From Rhodoferax sp. (GTDB lineage Bacteria > Pseudomonadota > Gammaproteobacteria > Burkholderiales > Burkholderiaceae_C): a DNA stretch of 64,000 nt. The stretch covers positions 53,193 to 117,192 of the forward strand of contig NZ_JAURYQ010000029.1 of assembly GCF_030653815.1 (NCBI RefSeq), in the 5' to 3' direction. The notes beneath the pieces were generated by a model. That model did not search any database and was not told where the DNA came from. It was given only the letters and a program-made list of their open reading frames with translations. Of this stretch, positions 39,454-49,355 are shown piece by piece. Every line of letters begins with the position of its first letter. Position 1 is the first letter of the stretch. Both the position numbers and the translations under genes were made by a program.

Positions 39454-41061
39454 TCAGGCCATGGCCGCTTCGGCTGGGGTGGCTGCCGCTGGCATTGCCA
39501 CCGCGGGCATGCGCATCAGGTGATCAAACGCGCCCAGCGCCGCCTTGGCGCCGTCGCCGGTGGCAATGATGATCTGCTTGAACGGCACGGTGGTGGCGTC
39601 GCCGGCGGCAAACACACCCGGCAGCGAGGTCTGACCGCGCGCATCGACCACAATTTCGCCGTGGCGTGAAAGCTCCAGCGTGCCCTTGAGCCATTCGGTG
39701 TTGGGCACCAGGCCGATTTGCACGAAAACGCCTTCAAGCTCGATGTGGTGGCTGGCCTCCGTGGCCCGGTCCTTGTAGCTCAAGCCGTTCACTTTTTGCC
39801 CGTCACCAGTGATCTCGGTGGTTTGCGCGTTGGTGTGAATGATCACATTGGGCAGGCTCTTGAGCTTGTTGACCAGCACCGCATCGGCGCGCAGCTTGGT
39901 GTCGAACTCGATCAGGGTCACATGGGCCACGACACCGGCCAGGTCGATGGCCGCCTCGACGCCCGAGTTGCCGCCACCGATCACCGCCACGCGCTTGCCC
40001 TTGAACAGCGGACCATCGCAGTGCGGGCAATAGGCCACGCCTTTGTTCTTGTACTGTTCTTCACCTGGCACGTTGACGTTACGCCAGCGCGCACCGGTGC
40101 TCAGAATCACCGTTTTGCTCTTGAGGCTGCCACCATTGGCCAGCTGCACTTCAATCACGCCGTTGGGCTCGGCCGCCGCAATCAGCTTATCGACGCGCTG
40201 CAGGTTCATGATGTTGACGTCGTAGGCGCGCACATGGGCTTCAAGGGCCGCGGCAAACTTGGGACCGTCGGTTTCCAGCACCGAGACGTAGTTCTCGATC
40301 GCCAGGGTGTCATTGACCTGACCGCCAAATCGTTCGGCCACGATACCGGTGCGAATGCCTTTGCGCGCGGCATACACACCCGCGGCGGCACCGGCCGGGC
40401 CACCACCCACGATCAACACGTCATAAGGCGCCTGGGCGCTCAGTTTGGCCGCATCGCGGGCGGCCGCACCGCTGTCGAGCTTGGCGACCACTTCTTCCAG
40501 AAGCATGCGGCCCGAGCCAAACACCTGGCCGTTCAAAAACACCATCGGCACGGCCATCACCTGGCGCTCATTGACCTCGGCCTGGAATGCACCGCCTTCA
40601 ATCACCACGGTCTTGACCTTGGGGTTGAGCACCGCCATCAGCGCCAGCGCCTGCACCACGTCGGGGCAATTGTGGCAGCTCAGCGACATGTAGACCTCGA
40701 AATTGAAGTCGCCGTCGAGTGCCTTGATCTGGTCAATCAGGTCCTGTTCGACCTTGGGCGGGTGGCCACCAGTCCAGAGCAGCGCCAGCACCAGCGAGGT
40801 GAATTCATGACCCAGCGGCAGGCCGGCAAAACGCAGGCTGTTGTTGGCACCCACACGTTGCAGGCTGAAGGACGGTTTGCGCGCGTCATTGCCATCGGTT
40901 TTGAGCGTGATCTTGTCGCTGCGCAGGCCCTGGATGGTCTGCAACAGACTCAGCGTGTCGCGCGAGTTCTCGGAGTCGTCTAAGGAGGCGGTGATCTCGA
41001 AGGGTTGTTGTACGCGCTCCAGGTAGGCGCCGAGTTGTGTCTTGAGGGCTTCGTCCAACAT
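39454..41061 (-). CDS. ahpF: Alkyl hydroperoxide reductase subunit F
   Basis: 535 aa. Flavoprotein disulfide reductase that regenerates AhpC. The N-terminal double-thioredoxin-fold domain (1-195) carries CxxC in [10 protein letters not shown] near residue 130. The FAD site is [17 protein letters not shown] near 214, the second CxxC is in AYCPHCDGP near 345, the NAD(P)H site is [14 protein letters not shown] and the C-terminal FAD motif is [11 protein letters not shown]. It is 168 bases downstream of ahpC, with three hairpins in between. Confidence 0.96.
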   Translation of the reverse strand: MLDEALKTQLGAYLERVQQPFEITASLDDSENSRDTLSLLQTIQGLRSDKITLKTDGNDARKPSFSLQRVGANNSLRFAGLPLGHEFTSLVLALLWTGGHPPKVEQDLIDQIKALDGDFNFEVYMSLSCHNCPDVVQALALMAVLNPKVKTVVIEGGAFQAEVNERQVMAVPMVFLNGQVFGSGRMLLEEVVAKLDSGAAARDAAKLSAQAPYDVLIVGGGPAGAAAGVYAARKGIRTGIVAERFGGQVNDTLAIENYVSVLETDGPKFAAALEAHVRAYDVNIMNLQRVDKLIAAAEPNGVIEVQLANGGSLKSKTVILSTGARWRNVNVPGEEQYKNKGVAYCPHCDGPLFKGKRVAVIGGGNSGVEAAIDLAGVVAHVTLIEFDTKLRADAVLVNKLKSLPNVIIHTNAQTTEITGDGQKVNGLSYKDRATEASHHIELEGVFVQIGLVPNTEWLKGTLELSRHGEIVVDARGQTSLPGVFAAGDATTVPFKQIIIATGDGAKAALGAFDHLMRMPAVAMPAAATPAEAAMA

Positions 41062-41099
41062 GTCTTTCGTTCTTTCGTAATGAAGCGACTTTGAGAACC

Positions 41100-41212
41100 G
41101 GCCTCAGCCAAATGAATGGGCGACTGAGGCCAGAAATGCGCTGGCGAACCTTGTGAGTTCGCCAGCGGGGTGAATATGGTCTTGCAGGGCCGACCAAAGT
41201 CGGCCCTGCAAG
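41100..41212 (-). promoter_or_regulatory. Three consecutive perfect stem-loops between ahpC and ahpF
   Basis: Read leftward after the ahpC stop: a perfect 14-bp stem with CAAA loop (41181-41194 / 41199-41212), a perfect 10-bp stem GCTGGCGAAC/GTTCGCCAGC (41140-41166), and a perfect 8-bp stem GGCCTCAG/CTGAGGCC (41100-41131). None is followed by a clear U-tract. They may protect or partly terminate the ahpC mRNA so that ahpC is made in excess over ahpF. Confidence 0.6.
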
Positions 41213-41228
41213 GCAAGGTCCGGAAACC

Positions 41229-41792
41229 TTAGATCTTGCCAACCAGTTCCAGCGACGGAGCAATGGTCTTGGCGCCTTCGTTCCACTTGGCGGGGCACAC
41301 TTCACCCGGGTGCGCGGCGGTGTACTGGGCAGCTTTCAGCTTGCGCAGGGTTTCCTTGACGTCACGGGCAATTTCGTTGGAATGGATTTCGAGGGTCTTG
41401 ATGATGCCGTCAGGGTTGACGACAAAGGTACCACGGTAAGCCAGGCCGTCCGCGTCGATGTGCACGTCAAAACCACGGGTCAGGGTGTGGGTGGGGTCAC
41501 CCACCAGCGGGAACTTGGCCTTTCCCACGGCGGGCGAGGTCTCGTGCCAGACTTTGTGCGAGAAGTGGGTGTCGGTGGTCACGATGTAGACCTCTGCGCC
41601 CATTTTCTGGAATTCAGCATAGTTGTCGGCTGCGTCCTCGACTTCGGTGGGGCAGTTGAAAGTGAAGGCCGCCGGCATGAAAATCACAACCGACCATTTA
41701 CCTTTCATGCTTTCGTTGCTGACTTCAACGAACTTGCCGTTGTGAAATGCTTGGGCTTTGAATTCGGGGACTTGCGTATTGATCAAGGACAT
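41229..41792 (-). CDS. ahpC: Alkyl hydroperoxide reductase subunit C (2-Cys peroxiredoxin)
   Basis: 187 aa from ATG 41792 (MSLINTQVPEFKAQAF) with GGAG upstream; the open frame extends 23 codons further but only as leader. It reduces hydrogen peroxide and organic peroxides. The peroxidatic Cys is in AFTFNCPTEVEDAADNY near residue 47, and the resolving Cys is in HPGEVCPAKW near 165. The length equals E. coli AhpC. Its reductant is the AhpF encoded downstream, and an OxyR-like half-site lies upstream. Confidence 0.97.
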   Translation of the reverse strand: MSLINTQVPEFKAQAFHNGKFVEVSNESMKGKWSVVIFMPAAFTFNCPTEVEDAADNYAEFQKMGAEVYIVTTDTHFSHKVWHETSPAVGKAKFPLVGDPTHTLTRGFDVHIDADGLAYRGTFVVNPDGIIKTLEIHSNEIARDVKETLRKLKAAQYTAAHPGEVCPAKWNEGAKTIAPSLELVGKI

Positions 41793-41859
41793 GAGGGACT
41801 CCAGTTTGTGTTGAAAAAATGGTCGCTGCAAGATGTGTCTCACGGCGATGGGGTGAATC

Positions 41860-41874
41860 ATAGCGCGCTGCTAT
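41860..41874. promoter_or_regulatory. OxyR-like half-site upstream of ahpC
   Basis: ATAG-N7-CTAT (41860-41874) matches one half of the OxyR recognition pattern (ATAG-N7-CTAT-N7-ATAG-N7-CTAT). The second half is weak. A nearby perfect palindrome GCTATCGATAGC (41900-41911) supplies another CTAT/ATAG pair. The region is the divergent promoter area of ahpC and yaaA, both peroxide-response genes in other bacteria. Prediction only. Confidence 0.45.
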
Positions 41875-42007
41875 CGCATTCGTGATGCATTGTTTATAAG
41901 CTATCGATAGCCAAACTGTATGAGGCAGGCAGCGCGCTAGCCCACGCCAAGCTGCGTATCATCCGGACATTCTTGCGAACATTTTTTTGCGTCAAGCCTT
42001 GTCAACC

Positions 42008-42787
42008 ATGCTGTTTTTACTCTCACCCGCCAAATCGCTCGACTTCGATCCGCCCGCCGCTGGCGTGCCGCACAGCCAGCCGCTGTTTGTGCCGCAGGCC
42101 CGTGCCTTGATTGACATCCTGCAACAAAAATCACCGCAGGAGATTGCCAGCCTGATGAGCCTGAGTGACAGCCTGGCGGGCCTGAACGTGGCGCGCTACC
42201 AGGCCTGGTCACCCAAATTCACGGCTAAAAATGCCAAGCAGGCGCTGCTGGCGTTCAATGGCGATGTCTACGACGGTCTCAACGCCAAGACCCTGACGCC
42301 TGACGACCTGGCCTGGGCGCAGGGCCATCTCTGCATTTTGAGCGGCCTGTATGGTGTGTTGCGCCCGCTCGACTACATGCAGCCCTACCGGCTGGAGATG
42401 GGCACCCGGCTGGCCAACCCGGGCGGCAAAGACCTGTACCAATTCTGGGGGTCGCAGATCGCCGACTACCTCAACACCCGCTTGGCCGCGGACACCAGCC
42501 CGGTCGTGATCAACCTGGCCAGCCAGGAGTATTTCAAGGCAGTCGACCAGAAAGTACTCAAGGCACGGGTGGTCGACTGCGTGTTCGAGGACTTCAAGGA
42601 CGGCCAGTACAAGATCATCAGCTTTTACGCCAAGCGCGCACGGGGTTTGATGGCCCGTTTTGCGGCCACCCAGCGCCTGAACTTGCCTGAGCAGCTCAAG
42701 GGTTTTGACCTCGATGGGTATTCGTTTGCTGCCGCCGAGTCCAGCATCGATCGCCTGGTGTTTCGCCGTCGCCTGGCCCACGTATGA
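42008..42787 (+). CDS. yaaA: Peroxide stress protein YaaA (DUF328)
   Basis: 259 aa from ATG 42008 ([14 protein letters not shown]); seven upstream codons are open but not typical. The family start SPAKSLDF is intact, as are [20 protein letters not shown] and the C-terminal [16 protein letters not shown]. In E. coli YaaA limits free intracellular iron during peroxide stress and is OxyR-induced. Its divergent position from ahpC supports shared control. It overlaps queF by 4 bases (ATGA). Confidence 0.94.
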   Translation: MLFLLSPAKSLDFDPPAAGVPHSQPLFVPQARALIDILQQKSPQEIASLMSLSDSLAGLNVARYQAWSPKFTAKNAKQALLAFNGDVYDGLNAKTLTPDDLAWAQGHLCILSGLYGVLRPLDYMQPYRLEMGTRLANPGGKDLYQFWGSQIADYLNTRLAADTSPVVINLASQEYFKAVDQKVLKARVVDCVFEDFKDGQYKIISFYAKRARGLMARFAATQRLNLPEQLKGFDLDGYSFAAAESSIDRLVFRRRLAHV

Positions 42788-43629
42788 ACACGCCCGTCCA
42801 CTCCCAGCTCGGCCAGCCCACCGTTTATGCCGACCAATACGACGCCTCGCTGCTGTTCCCGATTGCCCGCGCCCCGCAACGCGCCGAGCTGGGCCTGGGC
42901 ACCCGACTGCCTTTCCTGGGCGCGGACCTCTGGACCGCCTTTGAGCTGAGCTGGCTCAATGCGCGCGGCAAGCCGCAGGTGGCGCTGGCACACATCACAG
43001 TGCCCTGCGAGTCGGTCAACATCATCGAGAGCAAATCGTTCAAGCTGTATCTGGGCAGCTTCAACAACACCCGTTTCACCGACGCCGCCGATGTGCTCAC
43101 CCGCCTGCGCACCGATTTGACCGAGGCCGCCTGGCGCGGCGCTGTGGTGCAGTCCCGCGTTGGCGTCAAGCTGGTGGCCGCCGAATTGTTTGACCGCGAA
43201 CCGATCGAGGAGCTCGACGGCCTGAGCCTGGACCGGCTTGACCTGGACTGTGATCGCTACACACCCGCCCCCGAATTGCTGAGCTCGGCCACCCTTGAAG
43301 CTCCGGTGTCCGAGGTCCTCACCAGCAACTTGCTGCGCAGCAACTGCCCGGTCACCGGTCAACCTGACTGGGGCAGTGTGCAAGTCAGCTACTTCGGTCC
43401 GCAGATCGACCAGGCCGGTCTGTTGCGCTACATCATCAGCTTTCGCCAGCACAACGGCTTTCACGAAGACTGCGTGGAACGCATGTTCATGGACATCCTG
43501 GCCCGTTGCCAGCCGCACAAGCTGGCCGTGTATGCCCGCTACACGCGCCGTGGCGGGCTCGACATCAACCCGTTTCGCACCAGTTACCCGCAAGCCCTGC
43601 CGGCCAACCGCCGCAACGCCCGGCAGTAG
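42784..43629 (+). CDS. queF: NADPH-dependent 7-cyano-7-deazaguanine reductase
   Basis: 281 aa, the long bimodular type of QueF. It reduces preQ0 to preQ1 in queuosine synthesis. The QueF motif [17 protein letters not shown] lies in the N-terminal half near residue 80. The catalytic Cys is in [15 protein letters not shown] near 197, followed by [13 protein letters not shown]. It overlaps yaaA, so the two are co-transcribed. Confidence 0.95.
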   Translation: MNTPVHSQLGQPTVYADQYDASLLFPIARAPQRAELGLGTRLPFLGADLWTAFELSWLNARGKPQVALAHITVPCESVNIIESKSFKLYLGSFNNTRFTDAADVLTRLRTDLTEAAWRGAVVQSRVGVKLVAAELFDREPIEELDGLSLDRLDLDCDRYTPAPELLSSATLEAPVSEVLTSNLLRSNCPVTGQPDWGSVQVSYFGPQIDQAGLLRYIISFRQHNGFHEDCVERMFMDILARCQPHKLAVYARYTRRGGLDINPFRTSYPQALPANRRNARQ

Positions 43630-43696
43630 CCAGCGCGGGTGCTCACGGCAATAATGCGTTCGGGCAGCTGGAATTGACGCAACTTCGGGTGGCAAC

Positions 43697-45931
43697 ATGA
43701 AAAAGACCGGTTTTCTGAAGCTTCATGCCATGCGCATCAGCCTGGGTTTGGCCATCGTGTTGCTGATGCTGCTCAACGCGGCGGGCGTGATCCCGCTCGG
43801 TTTTGTGCAACGGCTTGAGAACTACGCCTATGACCAGCGCCTGCAGTGGACCATGCCCGACACGGTGGACCCGCGCATCGTGATCGTCGACATTGACGAG
43901 CGCAGCCTGCAGGAGCAAGGCCACTGGCCCTGGCCACGCCATCAGATTGCCAAGATGATGGATGTGCTGTTCGACACCTACCAGATCGATGTGCTGGGTT
44001 TTGACGTGCTGTTTGCCGAGCCCGATGGCAGCTCGGGCCTGGGCCAGCTGGAACAACTGGCACGCACCGACCTCAAGGACAATCCGGCTTTCAATGAGGC
44101 GCTGGCGCGCCTGCGCCCGTCCCTGCGCTATGACCAGGTTTTTGCCGACGCGCTGAAAAACCGGCGCATTGCCCTGGGCTATTACTTTCGCCATGACGGG
44201 CAAGCCGACAGCCGGGTCGGCAGTCTGCCCAAGCCTGCGCTGGCGGCTGGCAGCTTTGATGCGGCACAAGTGGGTGCGGTCCAGGCCACCGGCTACGCCG
44301 CCAACCTCGAGGTGTTGCAGCAGGCGGCCGCCAGCGGCGGGTTTTTCAATGCCAGTCCGCTGGTGGACACTGACGGCGTGTTGCGGCGCATTTCCCTGCT
44401 GCAAATGCTCGATGGCGCGCTCTATGAAACGCTGAGCCTGGCGGTCACGCGGCTGGCCATGCAGGGGCCGGAGCCTGGGCTGAACTATGCCGACGGTGAC
44501 AACAGCGCGCTGGCTCTGGAGTCGCTGCAACTGGGCAACCGGCGCATACCCGTCGATCAGGACATGGCGGCGTTGGTGCCTTACCGCGGCAAGCAGGGCA
44601 GCTTTGTCTATGTGTCGGCCAGCGACGTGCTACAGAAGAAAGTGGCCCCCGACGTGCTGTTTGGCGCCATTGTGCTGGTGGGGACCACCGCCCCCGGGCT
44701 GCTCGACCTGCGCTCGGCGCCCATGCAGGAGTCCTATGCCGGGGTCGAGCTCCATGCCAACATGGTTGCCGGCATGCTTGACGGCAACATCAAGGAGCGC
44801 CCGGCCTACGTGCTGGGGCTGAATCTGGTTTTCATCTTGCTCATGGGCGGTTTTTTGGCACTGTCCCTGCCCGCCCTCAGCCCGCTGGCCGCCACGGCAC
44901 TGACCGCTGGCACGACACTGGCCATGCTGGCTGGCAACCTGTATTTCTGGCAGCTTCAGAACCTGATCCTGCCACTGGCCTCCAGCTTGGTGCTGATCAG
45001 CGCCTTGTTCATTTTCAACATGTCCTACGGCTACTTTGTCGACGCGCGCGGCAAGCGCATGCTGGCGCGCCTGTTTGGGCAATACGTGCCGCCGGAGCTG
45101 GTCGATGAAATGGCGAAAGACCCAGGCGCCTACAGCCTGGAGGGCAGCAGCCGCAACATGACCGTGCTGTTCTCGGACGTGCGCGGCTTCACCACCATCT
45201 CGGAAGGGCTCGACCCCAGGCAGCTAACCCAGCTCATGAACGAGTTCCTGACGCCCATGACCCACGTGATTCACCACCACCGCGGCACCATCGACAAGTA
45301 CATGGGCGACGCCATCATGGCTTTCTGGGGTGCGCCGGTGCCTGACCCCCATCATGCGCGCAACGCCTTGCTGGCGGCCATGGAAATGGTCGCCAAACTC
45401 GACAGCCTGCAGGACCATTTCAAGTCCAGGGGCTGGCCCCCGGTCAAGGTCGGCGTGGGCCTCAACACCGGTGACATGACGGTGGGCAACATGGGCTCGG
45501 CATTTCGACTGGCCTACACCGTCATGGGTGATGCCGTGAACCTGGGCTCCCGGCTGGAGAGCCTGACCAAGAACTATGGCGTGGACATCATGGTGAGCGA
45601 ATTCACCAGCGCCCGCGTGCCCGACTTCGCCTTCCGGGAGCTGGACTGCGTGCGCGTCAAGGGCAAGGACAAGCCCGTCAAAATTTACGAGCCCGTCGGA
45701 CCTGAGAGCGATCTCAAGCCTGACGAACGTGAGGAGCTGGCGCTCTACAACGAGGCCCTCACGCGGTACCGTTCGCAACAGTGGGGACCAGCCAGGGAAG
45801 CGCTTGCACGCCTGCAACAGCTGGCACCCAAGCGCGCGCTTTACGCCCTGTACCTGGCGCGTATTGCGCACTTTGAGCAGCAACCCCCGCCCGCGGACTG
45901 GGATGGCACCTACACCTTTTTGACAAAATAG
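43697..45931 (+). CDS. CHASE2-domain class III adenylate/guanylate cyclase
   Basis: 744 aa. An N-terminal membrane helix (about 14-34) leads to a periplasmic CHASE2 sensor (about 40-350; ENYAYDQRLQW, IVIVDIDERSL). Three membrane helices follow (about 372-460). The cytosolic cyclase domain (about 490-640) has both metal Asps (VLFSDVRGFTT, YMGDAIMAFWG), a Lys in DKYMGDA expected for adenine selection, and VMGDAVNLGSRLE near the transition-state residues. The output is therefore probably cAMP. It lies 4 bases before a GAF/HD-GYP gene, so the two likely form one signalling unit. Confidence 0.9.
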   Translation: MKKTGFLKLHAMRISLGLAIVLLMLLNAAGVIPLGFVQRLENYAYDQRLQWTMPDTVDPRIVIVDIDERSLQEQGHWPWPRHQIAKMMDVLFDTYQIDVLGFDVLFAEPDGSSGLGQLEQLARTDLKDNPAFNEALARLRPSLRYDQVFADALKNRRIALGYYFRHDGQADSRVGSLPKPALAAGSFDAAQVGAVQATGYAANLEVLQQAAASGGFFNASPLVDTDGVLRRISLLQMLDGALYETLSLAVTRLAMQGPEPGLNYADGDNSALALESLQLGNRRIPVDQDMAALVPYRGKQGSFVYVSASDVLQKKVAPDVLFGAIVLVGTTAPGLLDLRSAPMQESYAGVELHANMVAGMLDGNIKERPAYVLGLNLVFILLMGGFLALSLPALSPLAATALTAGTTLAMLAGNLYFWQLQNLILPLASSLVLISALFIFNMSYGYFVDARGKRMLARLFGQYVPPELVDEMAKDPGAYSLEGSSRNMTVLFSDVRGFTTISEGLDPRQLTQLMNEFLTPMTHVIHHHRGTIDKYMGDAIMAFWGAPVPDPHHARNALLAAMEMVAKLDSLQDHFKSRGWPPVKVGVGLNTGDMTVGNMGSAFRLAYTVMGDAVNLGSRLESLTKNYGVDIMVSEFTSARVPDFAFRELDCVRVKGKDKPVKIYEPVGPESDLKPDEREELALYNEALTRYRSQQWGPAREALARLQQLAPKRALYALYLARIAHFEQQPPPADWDGTYTFLTK

Positions 45932-45935
45932 CGCC

Positions 45936-47582
45936 ATGACAAGCATTTCAAAAAATACCGACCCGAACACGGTTGAGGGTTTGCTGGGGCGACTCGAACA
46001 GCTCAACGACATCGGCGTGGCGCTGTCCCGGGAGCGCGACATCACGAGCCTGCTCGAGTACATCCTGCTGGCGGCCAAGGGCATCACCCGGGCCGACGGC
46101 GGCACCATCTACAGCAAGGTCGTGGGCGCGAACAGCCTGCGTTTCGAGATCCTGCGCACCGATTCGCTCAACATCGCCATGGGCGGCAGCGCCAGCCAGC
46201 CGATCAACTTCCCGGACTTGCCGCTGGTCAATGCCAACGGCGAAGCCAACGACTCACTGGTGGCAGCCTACGCCGCGATTCACCGTGTCACCGTCAACAT
46301 TGAGGACGCCTACAGCGAGCCGAACTTCGACTTTTCAGGCACCCGCAAGTTTGACCAGAACACCGGCTACCGCTCGCAATCCTTCCTGACCGTGCCCATG
46401 TGCAACCAGGACGGCGACGTGATTGGCGTGCTGCAATTGCTCAACGCCCAGAAGCCCGACAGCACCGAGGTCACCACGTTTTCCAAGGCCGACCAGCAAC
46501 TGGTCGAGTCACTGGCATCCCAGGCTGCCATAGCGCTGAGCAACCGGCTGCTGATGAAGCAGCTGGAAGACCTGTTCGAATCCTTCATTGACATGATCAA
46601 CATGGCCATTGACGAAAAATCACCCTACACCGGTGGCCACTGCCAGCGCGTGCCGGCCCTGACCATGATGCTGGCCGAAGCCACGGCACAGCACCAGGAT
46701 GGCCCGCTGGCGGGGTTTTCCATGACCGAAATGGACCGCTACGAGCTCAAGATTGCCGGTCTGCTGCACGATTGCGGCAAGATCACCACGCCGGTCCACG
46801 TGGTCGACAAGGGCACCAAGCTGCAGACTTTGTTTGACCGCATTGCGCTGGTGGACACCCGTTTCGAAGTGCTCAAGCGCGACGCCGAAATCGAAGCGCT
46901 GCGCCGCCAACTGGCGTTGCGCCCTTGTGCAGATGAAGCCGCCGAGCGTGCGAGCATGGTCGAGCTGTACAACCAACTCGGCAAGCTGGACGATGAACGC
47001 AGCTTTTTGCGCACCGCCAACTCGGGTGGCGAGTTCATGAGTGATGCCGCCGTGGCGCGGGTGCATCACATTGGCAGCCATTACCAGTGGCGCAACCCGG
47101 ACGGCCTGCCAACCAACTTCCTGTCAGCCGACGAAGTCGACAACCTGAGCATCCGCAAAGGCACGCTGACGCTGGCCGAGCGCGACACCATCAACTACCA
47201 CATCGTCGCCACCATCAAGATGCTGGAGAAGCTGCCCTGGCCCAAGCACCTGCAAAACGTGCCCGAGTTTGCCGGCGGCCACCATGAGCGCATGGACGGC
47301 AAAGGTTACCCCAAGGGACTGACGCGCGAACAGATGTCGGTGCAGGCGCGCATCATGGGCATCGCCGACATCTTCGAAGCCCTGACCGCCTCGGACCGGC
47401 CCTACAAGCTGGGCATGAAGCTGTCGCAAGCCATCCGCATCATGGTCAAGATGAAAGAAGACGGCCACATTGACCCGGATTTGTTCGATGTCTTCATCCA
47501 GCAAGGGATTTACCTGCGCTACGCCCAGCAGTTCGTTGACCCGAACCAGATTGACGAGGTGCCGTTGGCGCACCACGGATAA
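45936..47582 (+). CDS. GAF-domain HD-GYP phosphodiesterase
   Basis: 548 aa. An N-terminal GAF domain (about 20-200; the cyclase-linked ligand domain) is followed by an HD-GYP domain. The key residues are seen in GGHCQRVP, LLHDCGKITTP (HD pair) and GGHHERMDGKGYPKG (the HHE and GYP elements). A longer than usual insert of about 110 residues separates HD from HHE. Such proteins degrade c-di-GMP or other cyclic dinucleotides. The GAF domain may bind a cyclic nucleotide made by the adjoining cyclase, which would link cAMP to c-di-GMP (inference). Confidence 0.9.
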   Translation: MTSISKNTDPNTVEGLLGRLEQLNDIGVALSRERDITSLLEYILLAAKGITRADGGTIYSKVVGANSLRFEILRTDSLNIAMGGSASQPINFPDLPLVNANGEANDSLVAAYAAIHRVTVNIEDAYSEPNFDFSGTRKFDQNTGYRSQSFLTVPMCNQDGDVIGVLQLLNAQKPDSTEVTTFSKADQQLVESLASQAAIALSNRLLMKQLEDLFESFIDMINMAIDEKSPYTGGHCQRVPALTMMLAEATAQHQDGPLAGFSMTEMDRYELKIAGLLHDCGKITTPVHVVDKGTKLQTLFDRIALVDTRFEVLKRDAEIEALRRQLALRPCADEAAERASMVELYNQLGKLDDERSFLRTANSGGEFMSDAAVARVHHIGSHYQWRNPDGLPTNFLSADEVDNLSIRKGTLTLAERDTINYHIVATIKMLEKLPWPKHLQNVPEFAGGHHERMDGKGYPKGLTREQMSVQARIMGIADIFEALTASDRPYKLGMKLSQAIRIMVKMKEDGHIDPDLFDVFIQQGIYLRYAQQFVDPNQIDEVPLAHHG

Positions 47583-47589
47583 TTCGGGC

Positions 47590-48618
47590 ATGCCAACGCC
47601 ATCCGCTCCCGTCTCCCGCCTCTCGCCGCGAACCATTGGCACGTCCGCGGCCGTGATCACGGTGCTGAGCTGGACCTCGTTCATTCTGGTTGCCCGCGCC
47701 TCGGCCGACCCGGCACGTGGCGGCTTGCTGACACCGCTGGACCTGGCATATTGCCGCATTGTGGGCGCGGCCCTGATCCTGCTGCCCTGGGGGGCTTACC
47801 TGGTGCGCCAGGACCGGGCTCGCGGCCTGACAGGCTCTTCCTGGCTGGGCTTGTCGCCGCTGTCACGGCGCGTCACCGTCTCGGTGGGCCTCTTTGGCGG
47901 CTTGCTCTACGCCATGCTGGCTTACAGCGGCTTTGCCTACGCCCCGGCGCTGCATGCCTCGGTGCTGATGCCGGGCAGTTTGCCGCTGTGGACGGCGTTG
48001 CTGGCGGCCTGGCTGCTACGCGACCACATCACACCGGCACGCGCCACGGGTTTGGCATTGATCGTGCTGGGTGACTTGCTGGTGGGCGGTTTGAGCCTGT
48101 TGCGTGCTTTTGAGGGCGGTCAGGTCTGGTTGGGCGACCTGCTGTTCATGAGCGCAGCCCTGTGCTGGGCCACCTACAGCGTGCTGGCGCGCCACCATGG
48201 GCTGGATGCCGTGCGCGCCACCATTGCCATCACCACCTTTGCTGCCGTCACCTATGTGCCGGTGTACAGTGCGCTGGCCCTGACCGGCGTGGTGCAGGCC
48301 CAGATCTTTACCGCGCCGCTGCGCGAGGTCTTGTTTCAGGCCAGCTTCCAGGGCTGGGGATCCGTGGTGATTTCGGGCATCACGTTCACACAGATGATCC
48401 GTTACTTCGGGCCCGTGCGCTCGACCATGATCACGGCACTGGTACCCGGCCTGTCGGCCATTGGCGCCGTGCTGATCCTGGGCGAGCCCCTGCACTGGAA
48501 CCTGGTGGCCGGTCTGCTGCTGGTCACGGCCGGCATTTTGTTCGGAGTCCGGGCCACGCGGCTGACCGCCACGCCGGGCACGGTGTTGCCGAACTTGCAA
48601 ACCAGCACGGGACGCTGA
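47590..48618 (+). CDS. EamA/DMT-family transporter
   Basis: 342 aa from ATG 47590; the longer frame begins inside the HD-GYP gene. Ten hydrophobic segments form two EamA repeats (about 20-160 and 180-320), with the pattern ILGEPLHWNLVAGLLLVTAGI at the end of the second. It is a drug/metabolite transporter superfamily permease of the inner membrane; the substrate is unknown. It follows the HD-GYP gene by 7 bases and precedes tsaB. Confidence 0.85.
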   Translation: MPTPSAPVSRLSPRTIGTSAAVITVLSWTSFILVARASADPARGGLLTPLDLAYCRIVGAALILLPWGAYLVRQDRARGLTGSSWLGLSPLSRRVTVSVGLFGGLLYAMLAYSGFAYAPALHASVLMPGSLPLWTALLAAWLLRDHITPARATGLALIVLGDLLVGGLSLLRAFEGGQVWLGDLLFMSAALCWATYSVLARHHGLDAVRATIAITTFAAVTYVPVYSALALTGVVQAQIFTAPLREVLFQASFQGWGSVVISGITFTQMIRYFGPVRSTMITALVPGLSAIGAVLILGEPLHWNLVAGLLLVTAGILFGVRATRLTATPGTVLPNLQTSTGR

Positions 48619-48641
48619 CGCATGAAGCGCGAGGTCACCCC

Positions 48642-49355
48642 ATGAATTTGTTGGCATTCGACACCAGCACCGACACCCTGTCCATCGCCGTGCAGCATGG
48701 CGCCCTGGGCGCAGCCGGGCTCTACCAACACACAGCCGCCGGTGGCGCGCAAACCTCGACCCACCTGATTCCCGAGATCCGGCGCCTCATGGCATTGGCG
48801 CAGATGCGCTTGCAGGATCTGGACGCCATCGTCTTTGGCGCCGGTCCGGGCTCGTTTACCGGTTTGCGCACGGCCTGTGCCGTGGCGCAGGGACTGGCGT
48901 TTGGCGCGGCGGTGCCGGTTTTGCCCGTCGACACCCTGCTGGCCGTGGCCGAAGAGGCGCGCTGGCAGTGCGGTGACGCGCAAAACTTCACTGTCACCGC
49001 CCTGCTGGATGCCCGCATGGACGAGCTCTACACGGCGGATTACGGGTTTGCATCCGACCACTGGACCCAAAGCAGCCAGCAGCGCCTGATCAAGCCCGAA
49101 AACCTGGACTGGAACGGCATCCATGTGCTGGCCGGCAATGTGTTTGAGGGCTATGGTGCGCGACTGCCTGCGCCGGCTGCGCGCACCTTCGCGCTGCCAA
49201 CTGCCACCGCGTTGTTGCGCCTGGCGCCTGGCCTGTTGGCCGCCGGCGCTGGCGTGTCAGCCGAGCACGCGCTGCCGACCTACATTCGCGACAAGGTGGC
49301 ACAAACCACGCTGGAGCGCAACGCCAGCAAGGCGCTGGCCGGGCTGGCCCCATGA
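48642..49355 (+). CDS. tsaB: tRNA threonylcarbamoyladenosine biosynthesis protein TsaB
   Basis: 237 aa from ATG 48642 (MNLLAFDTSTDTLSIAV). Inactive paralogue of TsaD that helps assemble t6A on tRNAs reading ANN codons. The ASKHA-fold N-terminus, FGAGPGSFTGLRTACAVAQGLA and the DARMDELYTA segment are diagnostic. It overlaps rimI by ATGA, the usual tsaB-rimI order. Confidence 0.94.
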   Translation: MNLLAFDTSTDTLSIAVQHGALGAAGLYQHTAAGGAQTSTHLIPEIRRLMALAQMRLQDLDAIVFGAGPGSFTGLRTACAVAQGLAFGAAVPVLPVDTLLAVAEEARWQCGDAQNFTVTALLDARMDELYTADYGFASDHWTQSSQQRLIKPENLDWNGIHVLAGNVFEGYGARLPAPAARTFALPTATALLRLAPGLLAAGAGVSAEHALPTYIRDKVAQTTLERNASKALAGLAP

